A stretch of 64,000 nt of DNA from Pontibacter flavimaris (lineage in GTDB: Bacteria; Bacteroidota; Bacteroidia; Cytophagales; Hymenobacteraceae), in NCBI RefSeq assembly GCF_001907195.1, contig NZ_LVWA01000003.1, positions 372,001 to 436,000 on the forward strand. Reading direction: 5' to 3'. Below, one piece after another: positions 34,097 through 42,021 of the stretch (within the stretch, counting starts at the first letter, position 1; every line of letters starts with the position of its first letter). Under the pieces are notes generated by a model, which did not search any database, had not been told where the DNA came from, and saw nothing but the letters and a program-made list of their open reading frames with translations. Both the position numbers and the translations under genes were made by a program.

Positions 34097-34777
34097 TTAG
34101 TATTTTTTCAGTAGGGCTATAACCAAAGCTACCAAAGCCAAACCTAGAGCAACATATGAAGTTATATTTTGAACTTTATCAGGTAACGATTCAGGGCGAC
34201 TACTGTATCCTCTTCTGTATGCGATTAACATAGCATATTCATTCATCCAGTTCTTTAGGAAGACAGGTAGCATTTTTCTTTCTTCTTCTGCTTCAACCTC
34301 TTCAACCATTACATTAACCACCTGCTTATATACACTGTCGTCTTTTATCGCAGCACGTGCAGCAATAACTTCTGAAGGATTCGGTAGCAATGGTATATTG
34401 TTGGACAACGGGTGCGAAAGGCTTCTGGAAAGACTGCTCATGCCCAGCAGCCGTAAGCCTTTTTCTGTACTCTCGAATTTAGAGTAAACAACCCATATAC
34501 CTTCTAACGGAGGGAAATAGCACTTGTGCTTGTAAGAGCCATACACAGTGTCTGAAAGAATTTCTCCCTTGAAGACGTCAATCACCCTCATGCTGTAGTT
34601 AAAGCCATCTGAGGTAAGAACTTCACCTAAGAAAATTACTTCATTCTTTCTAATTTCTTCCTGAACTATAGGGACGCTCCAAGTTGCCCATTTCTGACCA
34701 GGGCAACTATTGGCGTATGATGAGAGACTTATAAGTATACCGCCAAGTATTAATAAAAATATCTTTCTATGGTTCAT
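34097..34777 (-). CDS. Secreted TIMP/NTR-like domain protein with C-terminal membrane anchor, unknown role
   Basis: 226 residues from ATG 34777; the TTG four codons earlier is less likely. A signal peptide ends about SSYANSC, leaving Cys near the mature N-terminus. The next 90 residues (NEVIFLGEVLTS, YSMRVIDVFKGEILSDTVYG, CYFPPLEGIWVVYSKFE) follow the strand pattern of TIMP/NTR-like domains seen in secreted Bacteroidota proteins. A charged helical region and one C-terminal transmembrane segment (YVALGLALVALVIALL) follow. It is AT-rich. The domain call is by pattern only and no function is claimed. Confidence 0.6.
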   Translation of the reverse strand: MNHRKIFLLILGGILISLSSYANSCPGQKWATWSVPIVQEEIRKNEVIFLGEVLTSDGFNYSMRVIDVFKGEILSDTVYGSYKHKCYFPPLEGIWVVYSKFESTEKGLRLLGMSSLSRSLSHPLSNNIPLLPNPSEVIAARAAIKDDSVYKQVVNVMVEEVEAEEERKMLPVFLKNWMNEYAMLIAYRRGYSSRPESLPDKVQNITSYVALGLALVALVIALLKKY

Positions 34778-35137
34778 AATTGGTGCCAACTGCGGTATAA
34801 GCGCAAACTTACGCTTATCTGCACTATGTGTTGAATTGTTTGATATACTGTACCCCCTTCACTTCTACAAGAAGGATATAACATTTCCTCCCCATCGCTT
34901 CACTAATATACATTTTTTATATAGCTAGAAAAGTAGCAGCAGCTAAGTCCTGTTAATAAACCACAGTTCTTCACTTTATCCGGCTGGGAAAAATCCGGTG
35001 CCGAAGACAGCTGTACAAAGTATAAAGCAGCCCCTGCTACTTGAAAGTACCAGTATAGATTGAGGAGTAAAACCAGCCTGTAACTTTAGCAGCTGTAAAC
35101 CTTATAATTAAAAGCTTATCTTAGAAAGTATAAACCG
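34778..35137. other. Intergenic region between divergent genes
   Basis: About 360 bp upstream of the sirtuin and the TIMP-like gene. It contains AAGTATA copies near 35017 and 35125 and otherwise no gene, RNA or clear hairpin. Confidence 0.5.
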
Positions 35138-35839
35138 ATGGCTATGAAGAAAAAACTAGTGGTGCTGACGGGAGCGGGCATTAGCGCGGAAAGCGGGATT
35201 GCCACCTTCCGCGATGCCGATGGCCTGTGGGAGGGGCATGATGTGATGGAGGTGGCCTCTCCGCAAGGCTGGCAAAAGAACCCGGAACTGGTGCTGGACT
35301 TCTATAACCAACGCCGCAAAAATGCTCATACCGTTAAGCCAAACCCCGCCCACGAGGCCCTTGCCGATCTGGAGAAGGATTTCGATGTGCGTATCATCAC
35401 CCAAAATGTGGACGACCTGCACGAGCGCGCCGGCTCCACCAACGTCATCCACCTGCACGGCAAGCTATTCGAGAGCCGCAGCACCCTGGATCCCAGCCTT
35501 ATATACCCCATTGAGGGTTGGGAACTGAAGAAGGGCGATAAATGTGAACGGGGCTCGCAGTTGCGGCCCAACATCGTGTGGTTTGGAGAAGCCGTGCCCA
35601 TGATGGAGAAAGCGATTGAGGAAACGTTGCAGGCAGATATTTTCCTGGTAGTTGGCACCTCGCTGGTGGTATACCCCGCCGCGGGCCTGGTGGACTACGT
35701 AGACAGTGAGGTTCCCATTTTCGTGGTGGACCCCAACCTGCCTGGGATGCGCCTGCGCCCGAACCTGCACCGCTATGAGGAGAAGGCCAGCTCCGGGATA
35801 CAGAAAATAGCGCTCCTGCTCCGTGAGAAGTATACATAA
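35138..35839 (+). CDS. cobB: Sir2-family NAD-dependent protein deacylase (SIRT5-like)
   Basis: 233 residues. NAD-binding motifs GAGISAESGI and TQNVDDLHERAG, and catalytic His107 in VIHLHG. Tyr56 and Arg59 (FYNQRR) form the YxxR pair that in SIRT5/CobB-type enzymes binds succinyl or malonyl lysine, so desuccinylase activity is plausible. The zinc-binding Cys pairs are not present: only one Cys (GDKCERG) is visible where four are expected. The start could also be ATG 35144. Followed 100 bp later by a DoxX gene. Confidence 0.9.
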   Translation: MAMKKKLVVLTGAGISAESGIATFRDADGLWEGHDVMEVASPQGWQKNPELVLDFYNQRRKNAHTVKPNPAHEALADLEKDFDVRIITQNVDDLHERAGSTNVIHLHGKLFESRSTLDPSLIYPIEGWELKKGDKCERGSQLRPNIVWFGEAVPMMEKAIEETLQADIFLVVGTSLVVYPAAGLVDYVDSEVPIFVVDPNLPGMRLRPNLHRYEEKASSGIQKIALLLREKYT

Positions 35840-35938
35840 AGTACAGATTGGCTGCAGCAGGAAACCTATAAGGCCCGCCTCTCCTATCCAAAAAGTATAA
35901 AATGCGTAAGCCTATGGATTAGAACTATTGGTAGAGGT

Positions 35939-36403
35939 ATGGCTTTTTTTAAAGACAGAATACTGGCAACCCACAACACCTGGGGCCTGTCGATTGTGCG
36001 GGTAATGCTAGGGCTAGTGATGTGGCCGCACGGGGCGCAGAAGCTGTTTGGCTGGTTTGGCGGCTACGGGCCTGCCGCTTTTATGGAATCTTTTGAAAAA
36101 GTTTCAGGGCTGCCCGGCTGGCTGGGTTGGCTGGTGATCATCATCGAGTTTGTGGGCGCGATCTGCCTGATCCTGGGCTTTTGGGTACGGCTGTGGAGCC
36201 TGGCCTTCATCGGCCTGTTCATCGGGATCATACTTTCCCTGCACCTCCCCTATGGCTTCTTTATGAACTGGGGCGGCAACCAGCCGGGTGAAGGCTATGA
36301 ATACCACTTGCTGGTGATCGGCATGGCGTGGGCCCTGGCCGTAGGAGGCGCGGGCAAACTCAGCATCGACCAAAGTATGGCAAACCAGGAACGGAAGTTT
36401 TAA
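35939..36403 (+). CDS. DoxX-family membrane protein
   Basis: 154 residues with four transmembrane helices (LSIVRVMLGLVMWPHGAQKL, WLGWLVIIIEFVGAICLILG, LWSLAFIGLFIGIILSL, LLVIGMAWALAVGGA). The PHGAQKLFGWFGG stretch is characteristic of DoxX. Family members are inner-membrane proteins linked to redox or quinone-related roles, with no settled reaction. The stop codon is directly followed by a perfect inverted repeat. Confidence 0.88.
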   Translation: MAFFKDRILATHNTWGLSIVRVMLGLVMWPHGAQKLFGWFGGYGPAAFMESFEKVSGLPGWLGWLVIIIEFVGAICLILGFWVRLWSLAFIGLFIGIILSLHLPYGFFMNWGGNQPGEGYEYHLLVIGMAWALAVGGAGKLSIDQSMANQERKF

Positions 36404-36404
36404 G

Positions 36405-36461
36405 AAGTAATGAATAATGAGTAATCACTATTCATTAGTCATTACTCATTATTCATTACTT
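36405..36461. repeat. Perfect 21-bp inverted repeat built from TAATGA words
   Basis: Left arm 36405-36425 and right arm 36441-36461 are exact reverse complements with a 15-base spacer. The arm core is AAGTAATGAATAATGAGTAA. The right arm overlaps the last codons and stop of riboflavin synthase, so the repeat encodes its C-terminal Lys-Ser-Asn-Glu. It may serve as a bidirectional terminator. Similar AT-rich words recur near 41.95, 60.4 and, less clearly, 46.4 and 63.5 kb. Confidence 0.75.
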
Positions 36462-37042
36462 TTCCCCAGCAGCCTGGCTACATACTTGCCGATGATGTCG
36501 AACTCCAGGTTCACGGTGTCGCCGGGCTTTACCATGTGCAGGTTGGTATGCTCATAAGTATACGGAATGATGGCGACGGAAAACCGGTCCTCCCTTGAGT
36601 TTACCACCGTCAAGCTGATGCCGTTCACGCAGATGGAGCCTTTCTCCACGGTCACGTTGCCCTTGCCGGTATCGTAGCTGAAGGTGAAGATCCAACTGCC
36701 GTTTTCGTCCTTTACCTCCTCGCAGACCCCGGTCTGGTCCACGTGCCCCTGCACCACATGCCCGTCGAAGCGGCCGTTGGCCTGCATGCAGCGCTCCAGG
36801 TTGACCGGATCACCCACTTTCAGGCTGTGCAGGTTTGTCTTGCGCAGCGTCTCGTCAATGGCCGTCACCGTGTACTCCTCCCCGGTTATTCGTACCACCG
36901 TCAGGCACACGCCGTTGTGCGCCACGCTCTGGTCTATCTTCAGCTCGTTGGTGAAAGGCGACGTGAGCGTGAAGTGCTTGTTGGTCTGCTCGTCCTGCAC
37001 GGCGATGATGCGCCCCAGGCCCTCAATTATTCCGGTAAACAT
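36449..37042 (-). CDS. ribE: Riboflavin synthase, alpha chain
   Basis: 197 residues, full length. Starts MFTGIIEGLGRI, the family hallmark. Two lumazine-binding repeats are visible (residues 1-95 and 96-190; SVAHNGVCLTVV in the first and GSICVNGISLTVV in the second). Dismutates two 6,7-dimethyl-8-ribityllumazine to riboflavin in the cytoplasm. No other rib gene and no FMN riboswitch is visible in the 225-bp upstream gap. The C-terminus runs into an inverted repeat. Confidence 0.95.
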   Translation of the reverse strand: MFTGIIEGLGRIIAVQDEQTNKHFTLTSPFTNELKIDQSVAHNGVCLTVVRITGEEYTVTAIDETLRKTNLHSLKVGDPVNLERCMQANGRFDGHVVQGHVDQTGVCEEVKDENGSWIFTFSYDTGKGNVTVEKGSICVNGISLTVVNSREDRFSVAIIPYTYEHTNLHMVKPGDTVNLEFDIIGKYVARLLGKSNE

Positions 37043-37267
37043 AGCGTTAAATCAGATGATCCTTTGGTTGCCATAAGTATAAATCCGGCTGCCACCAAAA
37101 ATGTTTTCCAAAAGTAACACGATTATCAGTGGGTGCCGCCCCGTTTCGAAATAAAAAGAGGAAAAGGGAGTTTTAGCGAGCTTTATTGGCCTTAGATGCT
37201 TATTTTCGCAAACCTGCCTCATTCGGGGGCGGTACGGCTACCTTAAAGAACATTAGATTACAAGATC

Positions 37268-37927
37268 ATGCAAACCGACTCGTACAGGCACAAAGGCATG
37301 CGCCGGGCTTTGGTAAAACAGCTTCGCGATAAAGGCATCAGCGATGAGCGCGTGCTGGCTGCCATCGAGTCTGTACCACGTCACTTCTTCTTCGACAAAG
37401 CGTTTCTGGAGCAGGCTTACCAGGACAAGGCTTTCCCGATCGGGGAAGGGCAAACGATCTCGCAGCCGTATACCGTCGCGTTTCAGAGTGAGCTGCTGCG
37501 GCTAAAGCCAACCGACAAGGTACTGGAGATCGGCACCGGCTCCGGCTACCAGTGCACCGTCCTGCTGCAACTCACGCCAAACGTTTACACTATTGAGTAT
37601 AACAGGCCACTGTACGAAAAGGCCCGCCTGTTCTTCCGCAAGCACGGTCTTAAACCCCATACCTTCCATGGCGATGGCTCCCTGGGCCTGCCCGCCCACG
37701 CCCCTTTCGATAAGATCATCGTGACGGCTGGTGCGCCGGTGGTACCCAAGGAATTGCTGCGCCAGCTGAAGGTAGGCGGCATTCTGGTGATACCTGTGGG
37801 GGATGAAAAATCGCAAAAGATGCTGCGCATCACGCGGGTGGAGGAAAACGAGTTCACCAAGGAATCCTTCAGTGACTTTAAGTTTGTGCCGCTGCTGGGC
37901 CGCTCTGGCTGGAGCGGAGGCGAGTAG
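37268..37927 (+). CDS. pcm: Protein-L-isoaspartate O-methyltransferase
   Basis: 219 residues. SAM-binding motif I is VLEIGTGSGYQCTVLL, and the family motifs GEGQTISQPYTVA and KIIVTAGAP are visible. It repairs isoaspartyl residues in aged proteins by methylation. Divergent from ribE, and followed 92 bp later by a thioesterase gene. Confidence 0.94.
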   Translation: MQTDSYRHKGMRRALVKQLRDKGISDERVLAAIESVPRHFFFDKAFLEQAYQDKAFPIGEGQTISQPYTVAFQSELLRLKPTDKVLEIGTGSGYQCTVLLQLTPNVYTIEYNRPLYEKARLFFRKHGLKPHTFHGDGSLGLPAHAPFDKIIVTAGAPVVPKELLRQLKVGGILVIPVGDEKSQKMLRITRVEENEFTKESFSDFKFVPLLGRSGWSGGE

Positions 37928-37989
37928 TACGGCCGCTTTATACTTGGTGCGGCCCCTGAAGTAGATTTTATCCTTTGGCACCGGCGCCT

Positions 37990-37997
37990 TATCTTTG
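37990..37997 (+). promoter_or_regulatory. -7 box (TATCTTTG) of the thioesterase operon
   Basis: Exact TAnnTTTG match 22 bp before ATG 38020. It overlaps the longer frame from a TTG at 37975 and so supports the ATG. Confidence 0.45.
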
Positions 37998-38019
37998 CCC
38001 CATCAAACAACAATCTGGA

Positions 38020-38553
38020 ATGCGTAAACAAAAAAAAGTATCTGACTCCTACGTCATCATGACCGAACTGGTGTTACCCAACGACACCAACACCCTGCAC
38101 AACCTGATGGGCGGCCGCATGATGCATTGGATGGACATTGTATCGGCCATTGCGGCGCAGAAACACTCCAACCGCATTGTGGTTACAGCTTCGGTGGATA
38201 ATGTATCTTTTGCCGAAAGTATACGGCTGGGCAATGTGGTCACACTGGAGGCAAAAGTAACCCGCGCCTTCAACTCCTCCATGGAAGTGCACATCGTGGT
38301 GTATGCCGAGGACATTCCAAGCGGCAAGAAGGTGATGTCGAACCAGGCCTTCTTTACCTTTGTGGCGGTAGACCAGCTGGGCAATCCCATCGACGTGCCG
38401 GAGGCCCTACCCGAGACAGAGGAGGAAGTACGGCTCTACAACGAGGCCCTGCGCCGCCGCCAGCTGCGCCTGGTGCTGGCCGGACGCATGAAGCCAAGCG
38501 AGGCGACAGAACTGCGCTCCATTTTCAATATCAAAGAAGACACGAACGACTAA
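38020..38553 (+). CDS. Acyl-CoA thioesterase, hotdog fold (YciA/ACOT type)
   Basis: 177 residues from ATG 38020. The hotdog signature is NTLHNLMGGRMMHWMDIVSA, with conserved Asn, Gly and Asp, then FAESIRLGNVVTLEAKV and EVHIVVYAED. It cleaves acyl-CoA to free acid and CoA; chain preference cannot be told. Its stop is followed six bases later by the next gene, so the two form an operon. Confidence 0.9.
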   Translation: MRKQKKVSDSYVIMTELVLPNDTNTLHNLMGGRMMHWMDIVSAIAAQKHSNRIVVTASVDNVSFAESIRLGNVVTLEAKVTRAFNSSMEVHIVVYAEDIPSGKKVMSNQAFFTFVAVDQLGNPIDVPEALPETEEEVRLYNEALRRRQLRLVLAGRMKPSEATELRSIFNIKEDTND

Positions 38554-38559
38554 GTATAC

Positions 38560-39198
38560 ATGGCAGGTTTACAGGCAGCTATCAGCAGTGAGTTTCTCAA
38601 AAACTTTATCCCCGAAACCATTTTTTTAGTGGAGGGAGACAATGCTGTGCCTGCTCCCCTGGCACCCGAGCCTGCAGAGGCGCAGGAAGCTAAAGCCGTA
38701 GAGGTGGAGGCGACGTCGCCGGCAACTATAGCTGCCCCTGTACCCGCTAATCAGGTGGTGCATGAGCTGCCAAAGATCCCGAAAAAGGAGGCCGCGCCGC
38801 TGCCACAGAAGTATAAAATAAGCGGGCAGAACCAGAAGGGGGTGGTTATTCTGGTCACGATTCCGGATGCCGAGTTCACCCAGCTGCCGCAGCTGCAGTT
38901 CCTGCAGAAGATTCTCTCGGCCATTGGCCTGAAGCCCGCGGATGTGGCTTATGTGAATAACGTGTCCGGGGAGTTGGCGCTGTTCGAAGAGCTGCAGCGG
39001 GAGCTGCCGGTAAATTACATCATCAGCTTTGCCAGCCGCATCGAAACCGCGCTGCCCCACGAGAAGTTCACGCTCTACAACCCGATAACGGTAGGCAAGG
39101 TGCCCGTTGTTTTCTCGCAGGCGCTTAGCATGCTGGAGCATAACGTAGAGCACAAAAAGCTGCTGTGGTCCGCGCTGCAGAAGACTTTTAACCTATAG
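38560..39198 (+). CDS. Unknown protein; C-terminal domain resembles DNA polymerase III psi (HolD)
   Basis: 212 residues. A short conserved-looking N-terminus (SSEFLKNFIPETIFLVEGD) is followed by an Ala/Pro/Glu-rich linker (48-90) and an alpha/beta domain (95-212). Within the latter, VVILVTIPDAE, LQKILSAIGLKPADVAYVN, the VVFSQALSMLEHN segment and the closing KKLLWSALQKTF follow the order and spacing of E. coli HolD (LVMVANDLP, VSDVLRAL-PDQV, SPALTDLRAN, ARAALWQQI). This is my by-eye comparison from memory and is tentative. It is cotranscribed with the thioesterase. Confidence 0.6.
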   Translation: MAGLQAAISSEFLKNFIPETIFLVEGDNAVPAPLAPEPAEAQEAKAVEVEATSPATIAAPVPANQVVHELPKIPKKEAAPLPQKYKISGQNQKGVVILVTIPDAEFTQLPQLQFLQKILSAIGLKPADVAYVNNVSGELALFEELQRELPVNYIISFASRIETALPHEKFTLYNPITVGKVPVVFSQALSMLEHNVEHKKLLWSALQKTFNL

Positions 39199-39256
39199 CT
39201 TTCCAAGCGGCAAGTATACTTCAGGGTTCATACTTCAAAGTATAAAGTATAAAACA

Positions 39257-39292
39257 GAGCGGCCTTCCAAAGTATGGAAGGCCGCTCCTTTT
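39257..39292 (+). terminator. Terminator with AAAGTAT loop
   Basis: A perfect 12-bp stem (GAGCGGCCTTCC with GGAAGGCCGCTC) has the loop AAAGTAT and a following CTTTTAT. The genome-wide motif is thus placed exactly in the loop. Three more motif copies lie just upstream (39210-39251). Confidence 0.85.
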
Positions 39293-39342
39293 ATGAGTTA
39301 ATTATATTATTTAAGAGAGTAAAACTCTCCCTGATAAGGATC

Positions 39343-40467
39343 TTAATTTTGAGACAGGAGCTCCTCTAATTTTTGCTCCAATGCCTCTCCCCTCAAACCT
39401 TTGGCCACAATCTTTCCTTCCGGATCAAGCAGCACCGTTTGCGGGATAGCCGTTACGTTGTACAGACCGGCGGCGGTACTCTCCCACCCTTTCAGGTCCG
39501 ATACCTGCGGCCAGGTAAGTTTGTCTTTCTCAATGGCAGCCAGCCACTTCTCCTCCGACTGGTCGAGCGACACGCCGAAGATCTCGAAGCCTTTACCCTT
39601 GTCCTTCAGCTTGTTGTACATCCGCACCACGTTCGGGTTCTCCTGGCGGCATGGTCCGCACCAACTGGCCCAAAAGTCGATCAACACATACTTGCCGCGC
39701 AGCGAGGAGAGCGACTTGGTGCTGCCGTCCGGGCTGGGAAGCGTGATATCCGGCGCGAGCTGGCCGACGGCTGTGCTGCGGTGTGGCTTCAGGCGCTCGT
39801 TTACCATGGCGGTATACTTTGAGTTCGGGATGTGCTGGTTGTACAGCGTGGCCATACTATCGGCAAAGGCAAAATCATTGATCGGGTCTACTAAGCTAGC
39901 CGTTCCGAACGCGGAAACCACAGATTTAGGATGCTGCGCGATAAAGGCCTTGATGTTGTCCTGCTGCTTGAAGAACTCTGCGCGCAGGCGCTCGCCTTCC
40001 TCCGTGTTGCCCTCCTGCATGGCTTTGGCAAATTGCTGCTCCAACTCCGACTGCTTCTGGCGGGTTTCGTTCACCAGTTTGTTCAGCTCTATAAACAGAT
40101 TCGACTCCTCAGATCCCTCTACTTTTGCCGTGCCGTTCAAATCCTTGGCATCGGCCTCCACCTCAATCTTGCCTTCCTCCAGCACCAGCATCAACCCGTT
40201 CTGCTGGTCCAGCGCAATGCGGTAGAAAGTTGGTTCTTCCACCGTGCCCGAGAAGGTAAAGGTGCCTTCGTTGCTTAGTTCGGCGGTATCGCGTGGCTCA
40301 AAGCTCTGCTCCCCCAACTCAAAAAGGTATATTTGCCCGGGTGTGGCGTTGTTGAGCTTGCCCTGTATGGTATAACTGCCCTCGCCGTTGGTGGCGGGCT
40401 TGTTTCCCTGGCAGCTGGCAAGTATAACAGCAGCGGAAGCTACTGCCAACATGTTCTTTAACTTCAT
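39343..40467 (-). CDS. TlpA-like thiol-disulfide oxidoreductase lipoprotein with DUF4369
   Basis: 374 residues. The lipoprotein signal ends AVILASC (Cys19). Residues 30-130 are a DUF4369-type beta domain (YTIQGKLNNATPGQIYLFEL), residues 120-175 are helical, and the C-terminal 140 residues are a thioredoxin fold with WCGPC in LIDFWASWCGPCRQE and a cis-Pro in VTAIPQTVLL. It acts in the periplasm, probably reducing disulfides for cytochrome maturation or repair (inference). It lies 11 bp downstream of gatB on the same strand. Confidence 0.9.
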   Translation of the reverse strand: MKLKNMLAVASAAVILASCQGNKPATNGEGSYTIQGKLNNATPGQIYLFELGEQSFEPRDTAELSNEGTFTFSGTVEEPTFYRIALDQQNGLMLVLEEGKIEVEADAKDLNGTAKVEGSEESNLFIELNKLVNETRQKQSELEQQFAKAMQEGNTEEGERLRAEFFKQQDNIKAFIAQHPKSVVSAFGTASLVDPINDFAFADSMATLYNQHIPNSKYTAMVNERLKPHRSTAVGQLAPDITLPSPDGSTKSLSSLRGKYVLIDFWASWCGPCRQENPNVVRMYNKLKDKGKGFEIFGVSLDQSEEKWLAAIEKDKLTWPQVSDLKGWESTAAGLYNVTAIPQTVLLDPEGKIVAKGLRGEALEQKLEELLSQN

Positions 40468-40478
40468 GGTTAGCTATT

Positions 40479-41936
40479 TTAGGCGTTCAGTTTCTCTCTT
40501 AACAATTGGTTGGTCACTTTCGGATCGGCCTTTCCCTTGGTCTTTTTCATGATCTCCCCCATAAACATCCCGATCAGCGACTGCTTGCCGGCCTTGTACT
40601 CCTCCACTTTGGCGGGGTTCTCGGCCAGCACCTGCTGCACGATTTGCGCTAGTTCGTCGGAATCGGACTCCTGGAGCAGGTTCTGCTCCTCGGCCACGCG
40701 TGTTGCGGTGTAGTCCGGGTGCTCCAGCATGTAAGGGAAAATCATCTTAGAAGCGACCGAGTGACTCACCTTGTTCTCATCTACTAAAGCAATAAGCTCC
40801 GCGATTTGTTCAGGCTTCAGCGGGAAGTTGCTGATGTGCAGTTGCAGCTCGTTCAAGTATGATTTCACCGGGCCCATCACCCAGTTAGAGGCCGCCTTGT
40901 AGTTTTTGGTGTGCTTGGCCAGCTGCTCAAAGTATAAAGCAATCTCCTTGGCATCCGTTAGCACGGCAGCATCATACTCCGGAAGGTTAAATTCCTCCAC
41001 AAAGCGCTTGTACAACTCCTGCGGCAGGCTTGGCATCGCAGCCTTTACCGACTCCAGCCACTCCTGCTCAATAACCAGCGGTGGCAGGTCCGGCTCCGGG
41101 AAGTAACGGTAATCGTTCAGCGTTTCCTTGGAGCGCATGGCTGTGGTAGAGCCGGTATTGGCGTCGAAGTTGCGTGTTTCGCCCTCTACCTTGCCGCCGT
41201 TCTCCAGCACCAGGATCTGGCGCTCGATCTCGTGTTCAATGGCACGCTGCACGTTGCGGAAGGAGTTCATGTTCTTCACCTCCACCTTGGTTCCCCAAAG
41301 TGGTGAGTCCTTCAGCATCACCGAGATGTTAGCGTCGCATCGCAGCGAGCCTTCCTCCATGTTGCCGTCGCAGATATCCAGGTAACGCACCAGGCGCTTG
41401 ATTTCAATCAGGTAGTTATAGGCTTCCTCCGAATCACGGATATCCGGCTCCGACACGATCTCGATCAGCGGCACGCCGGCACGGTTAAAGTCCACCAGCG
41501 TCTCCACCTCGCCCGGCAGGTGCATCGACTTACCGGCGTCTTCCTCCATGTGGATGCGCGTGATACCGATCTTTTTCTCCTCGCCGGCAGCATCTTTAAT
41601 TAAGAGGTGGCCGTGGGTACAAATCGGGGTTTTGTCCTGCGTGATCTGGTAGCCCTTCGGAAGGTCGGGGTAGAAATAATTTTTGCGGGCGTACACGTTA
41701 TACTTTGTGATCTCGCAGTTGGTGGCCAGGCCCATTTTCACGGCCATCTCCACCAGGCGTTTGTTCACACGTGGCAAAGTGCCCGGGTGGCCGAGCGTAA
41801 TCTCGCTCAGGTTGGTGTTGGGCAGCATGCCATACTCTGTCGAGTCGGAGGAGTAGGCTTTGCTCTCGGTGAGCAACTGTGCGTGCACCTCTAAACCAAT
41901 GATGGCTTGATACTTATCTCTTATCGCTTTATCCAT
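40479..41936 (-). CDS. gatB: Asp-tRNA(Asn)/Glu-tRNA(Gln) amidotransferase subunit B
   Basis: 485 residues from ATG 41936 (MDKAIRDKYQAIIGLEVHAQ), the standard start; codons further upstream belong to an AT-rich repeat. Catalytic cradle motifs IGLEVHAQL, TLGHPGTLPRVN and DFNRAGVPLIEIVSEPDI are visible, and the C-terminal YqeY-like tail (QSLIGMFMGEIMKKTKGKAD) is intact. With GatA and GatC, not in this window, it converts Glu-tRNA(Gln) or Asp-tRNA(Asn) to the amide form. Confidence 0.95.
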   Translation of the reverse strand: MDKAIRDKYQAIIGLEVHAQLLTESKAYSSDSTEYGMLPNTNLSEITLGHPGTLPRVNKRLVEMAVKMGLATNCEITKYNVYARKNYFYPDLPKGYQITQDKTPICTHGHLLIKDAAGEEKKIGITRIHMEEDAGKSMHLPGEVETLVDFNRAGVPLIEIVSEPDIRDSEEAYNYLIEIKRLVRYLDICDGNMEEGSLRCDANISVMLKDSPLWGTKVEVKNMNSFRNVQRAIEHEIERQILVLENGGKVEGETRNFDANTGSTTAMRSKETLNDYRYFPEPDLPPLVIEQEWLESVKAAMPSLPQELYKRFVEEFNLPEYDAAVLTDAKEIALYFEQLAKHTKNYKAASNWVMGPVKSYLNELQLHISNFPLKPEQIAELIALVDENKVSHSVASKMIFPYMLEHPDYTATRVAEEQNLLQESDSDELAQIVQQVLAENPAKVEEYKAGKQSLIGMFMGEIMKKTKGKADPKVTNQLLREKLNA

Positions 41937-42021
41937 TTGTTTAATGATTAATGATGAGTGACTAATGAATATCTTTTTGACGTTCATTATACATTTATCA
42001 TTATTAATTAATCATTACTAC
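41937..42021. repeat. AT-rich TAATGA-type repeat between alaS and gatB
   Basis: The whole 85-bp gap consists of words such as TTAATGATTAATGATGAG, GACTAATGAA and their complements TCATTATTAATTAATCATTA. It is related in composition to the inverted repeat at 36405-36461 and the block at 60391-60513. It may act as terminator for alaS or as the gatB leader. Confidence 0.6.
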
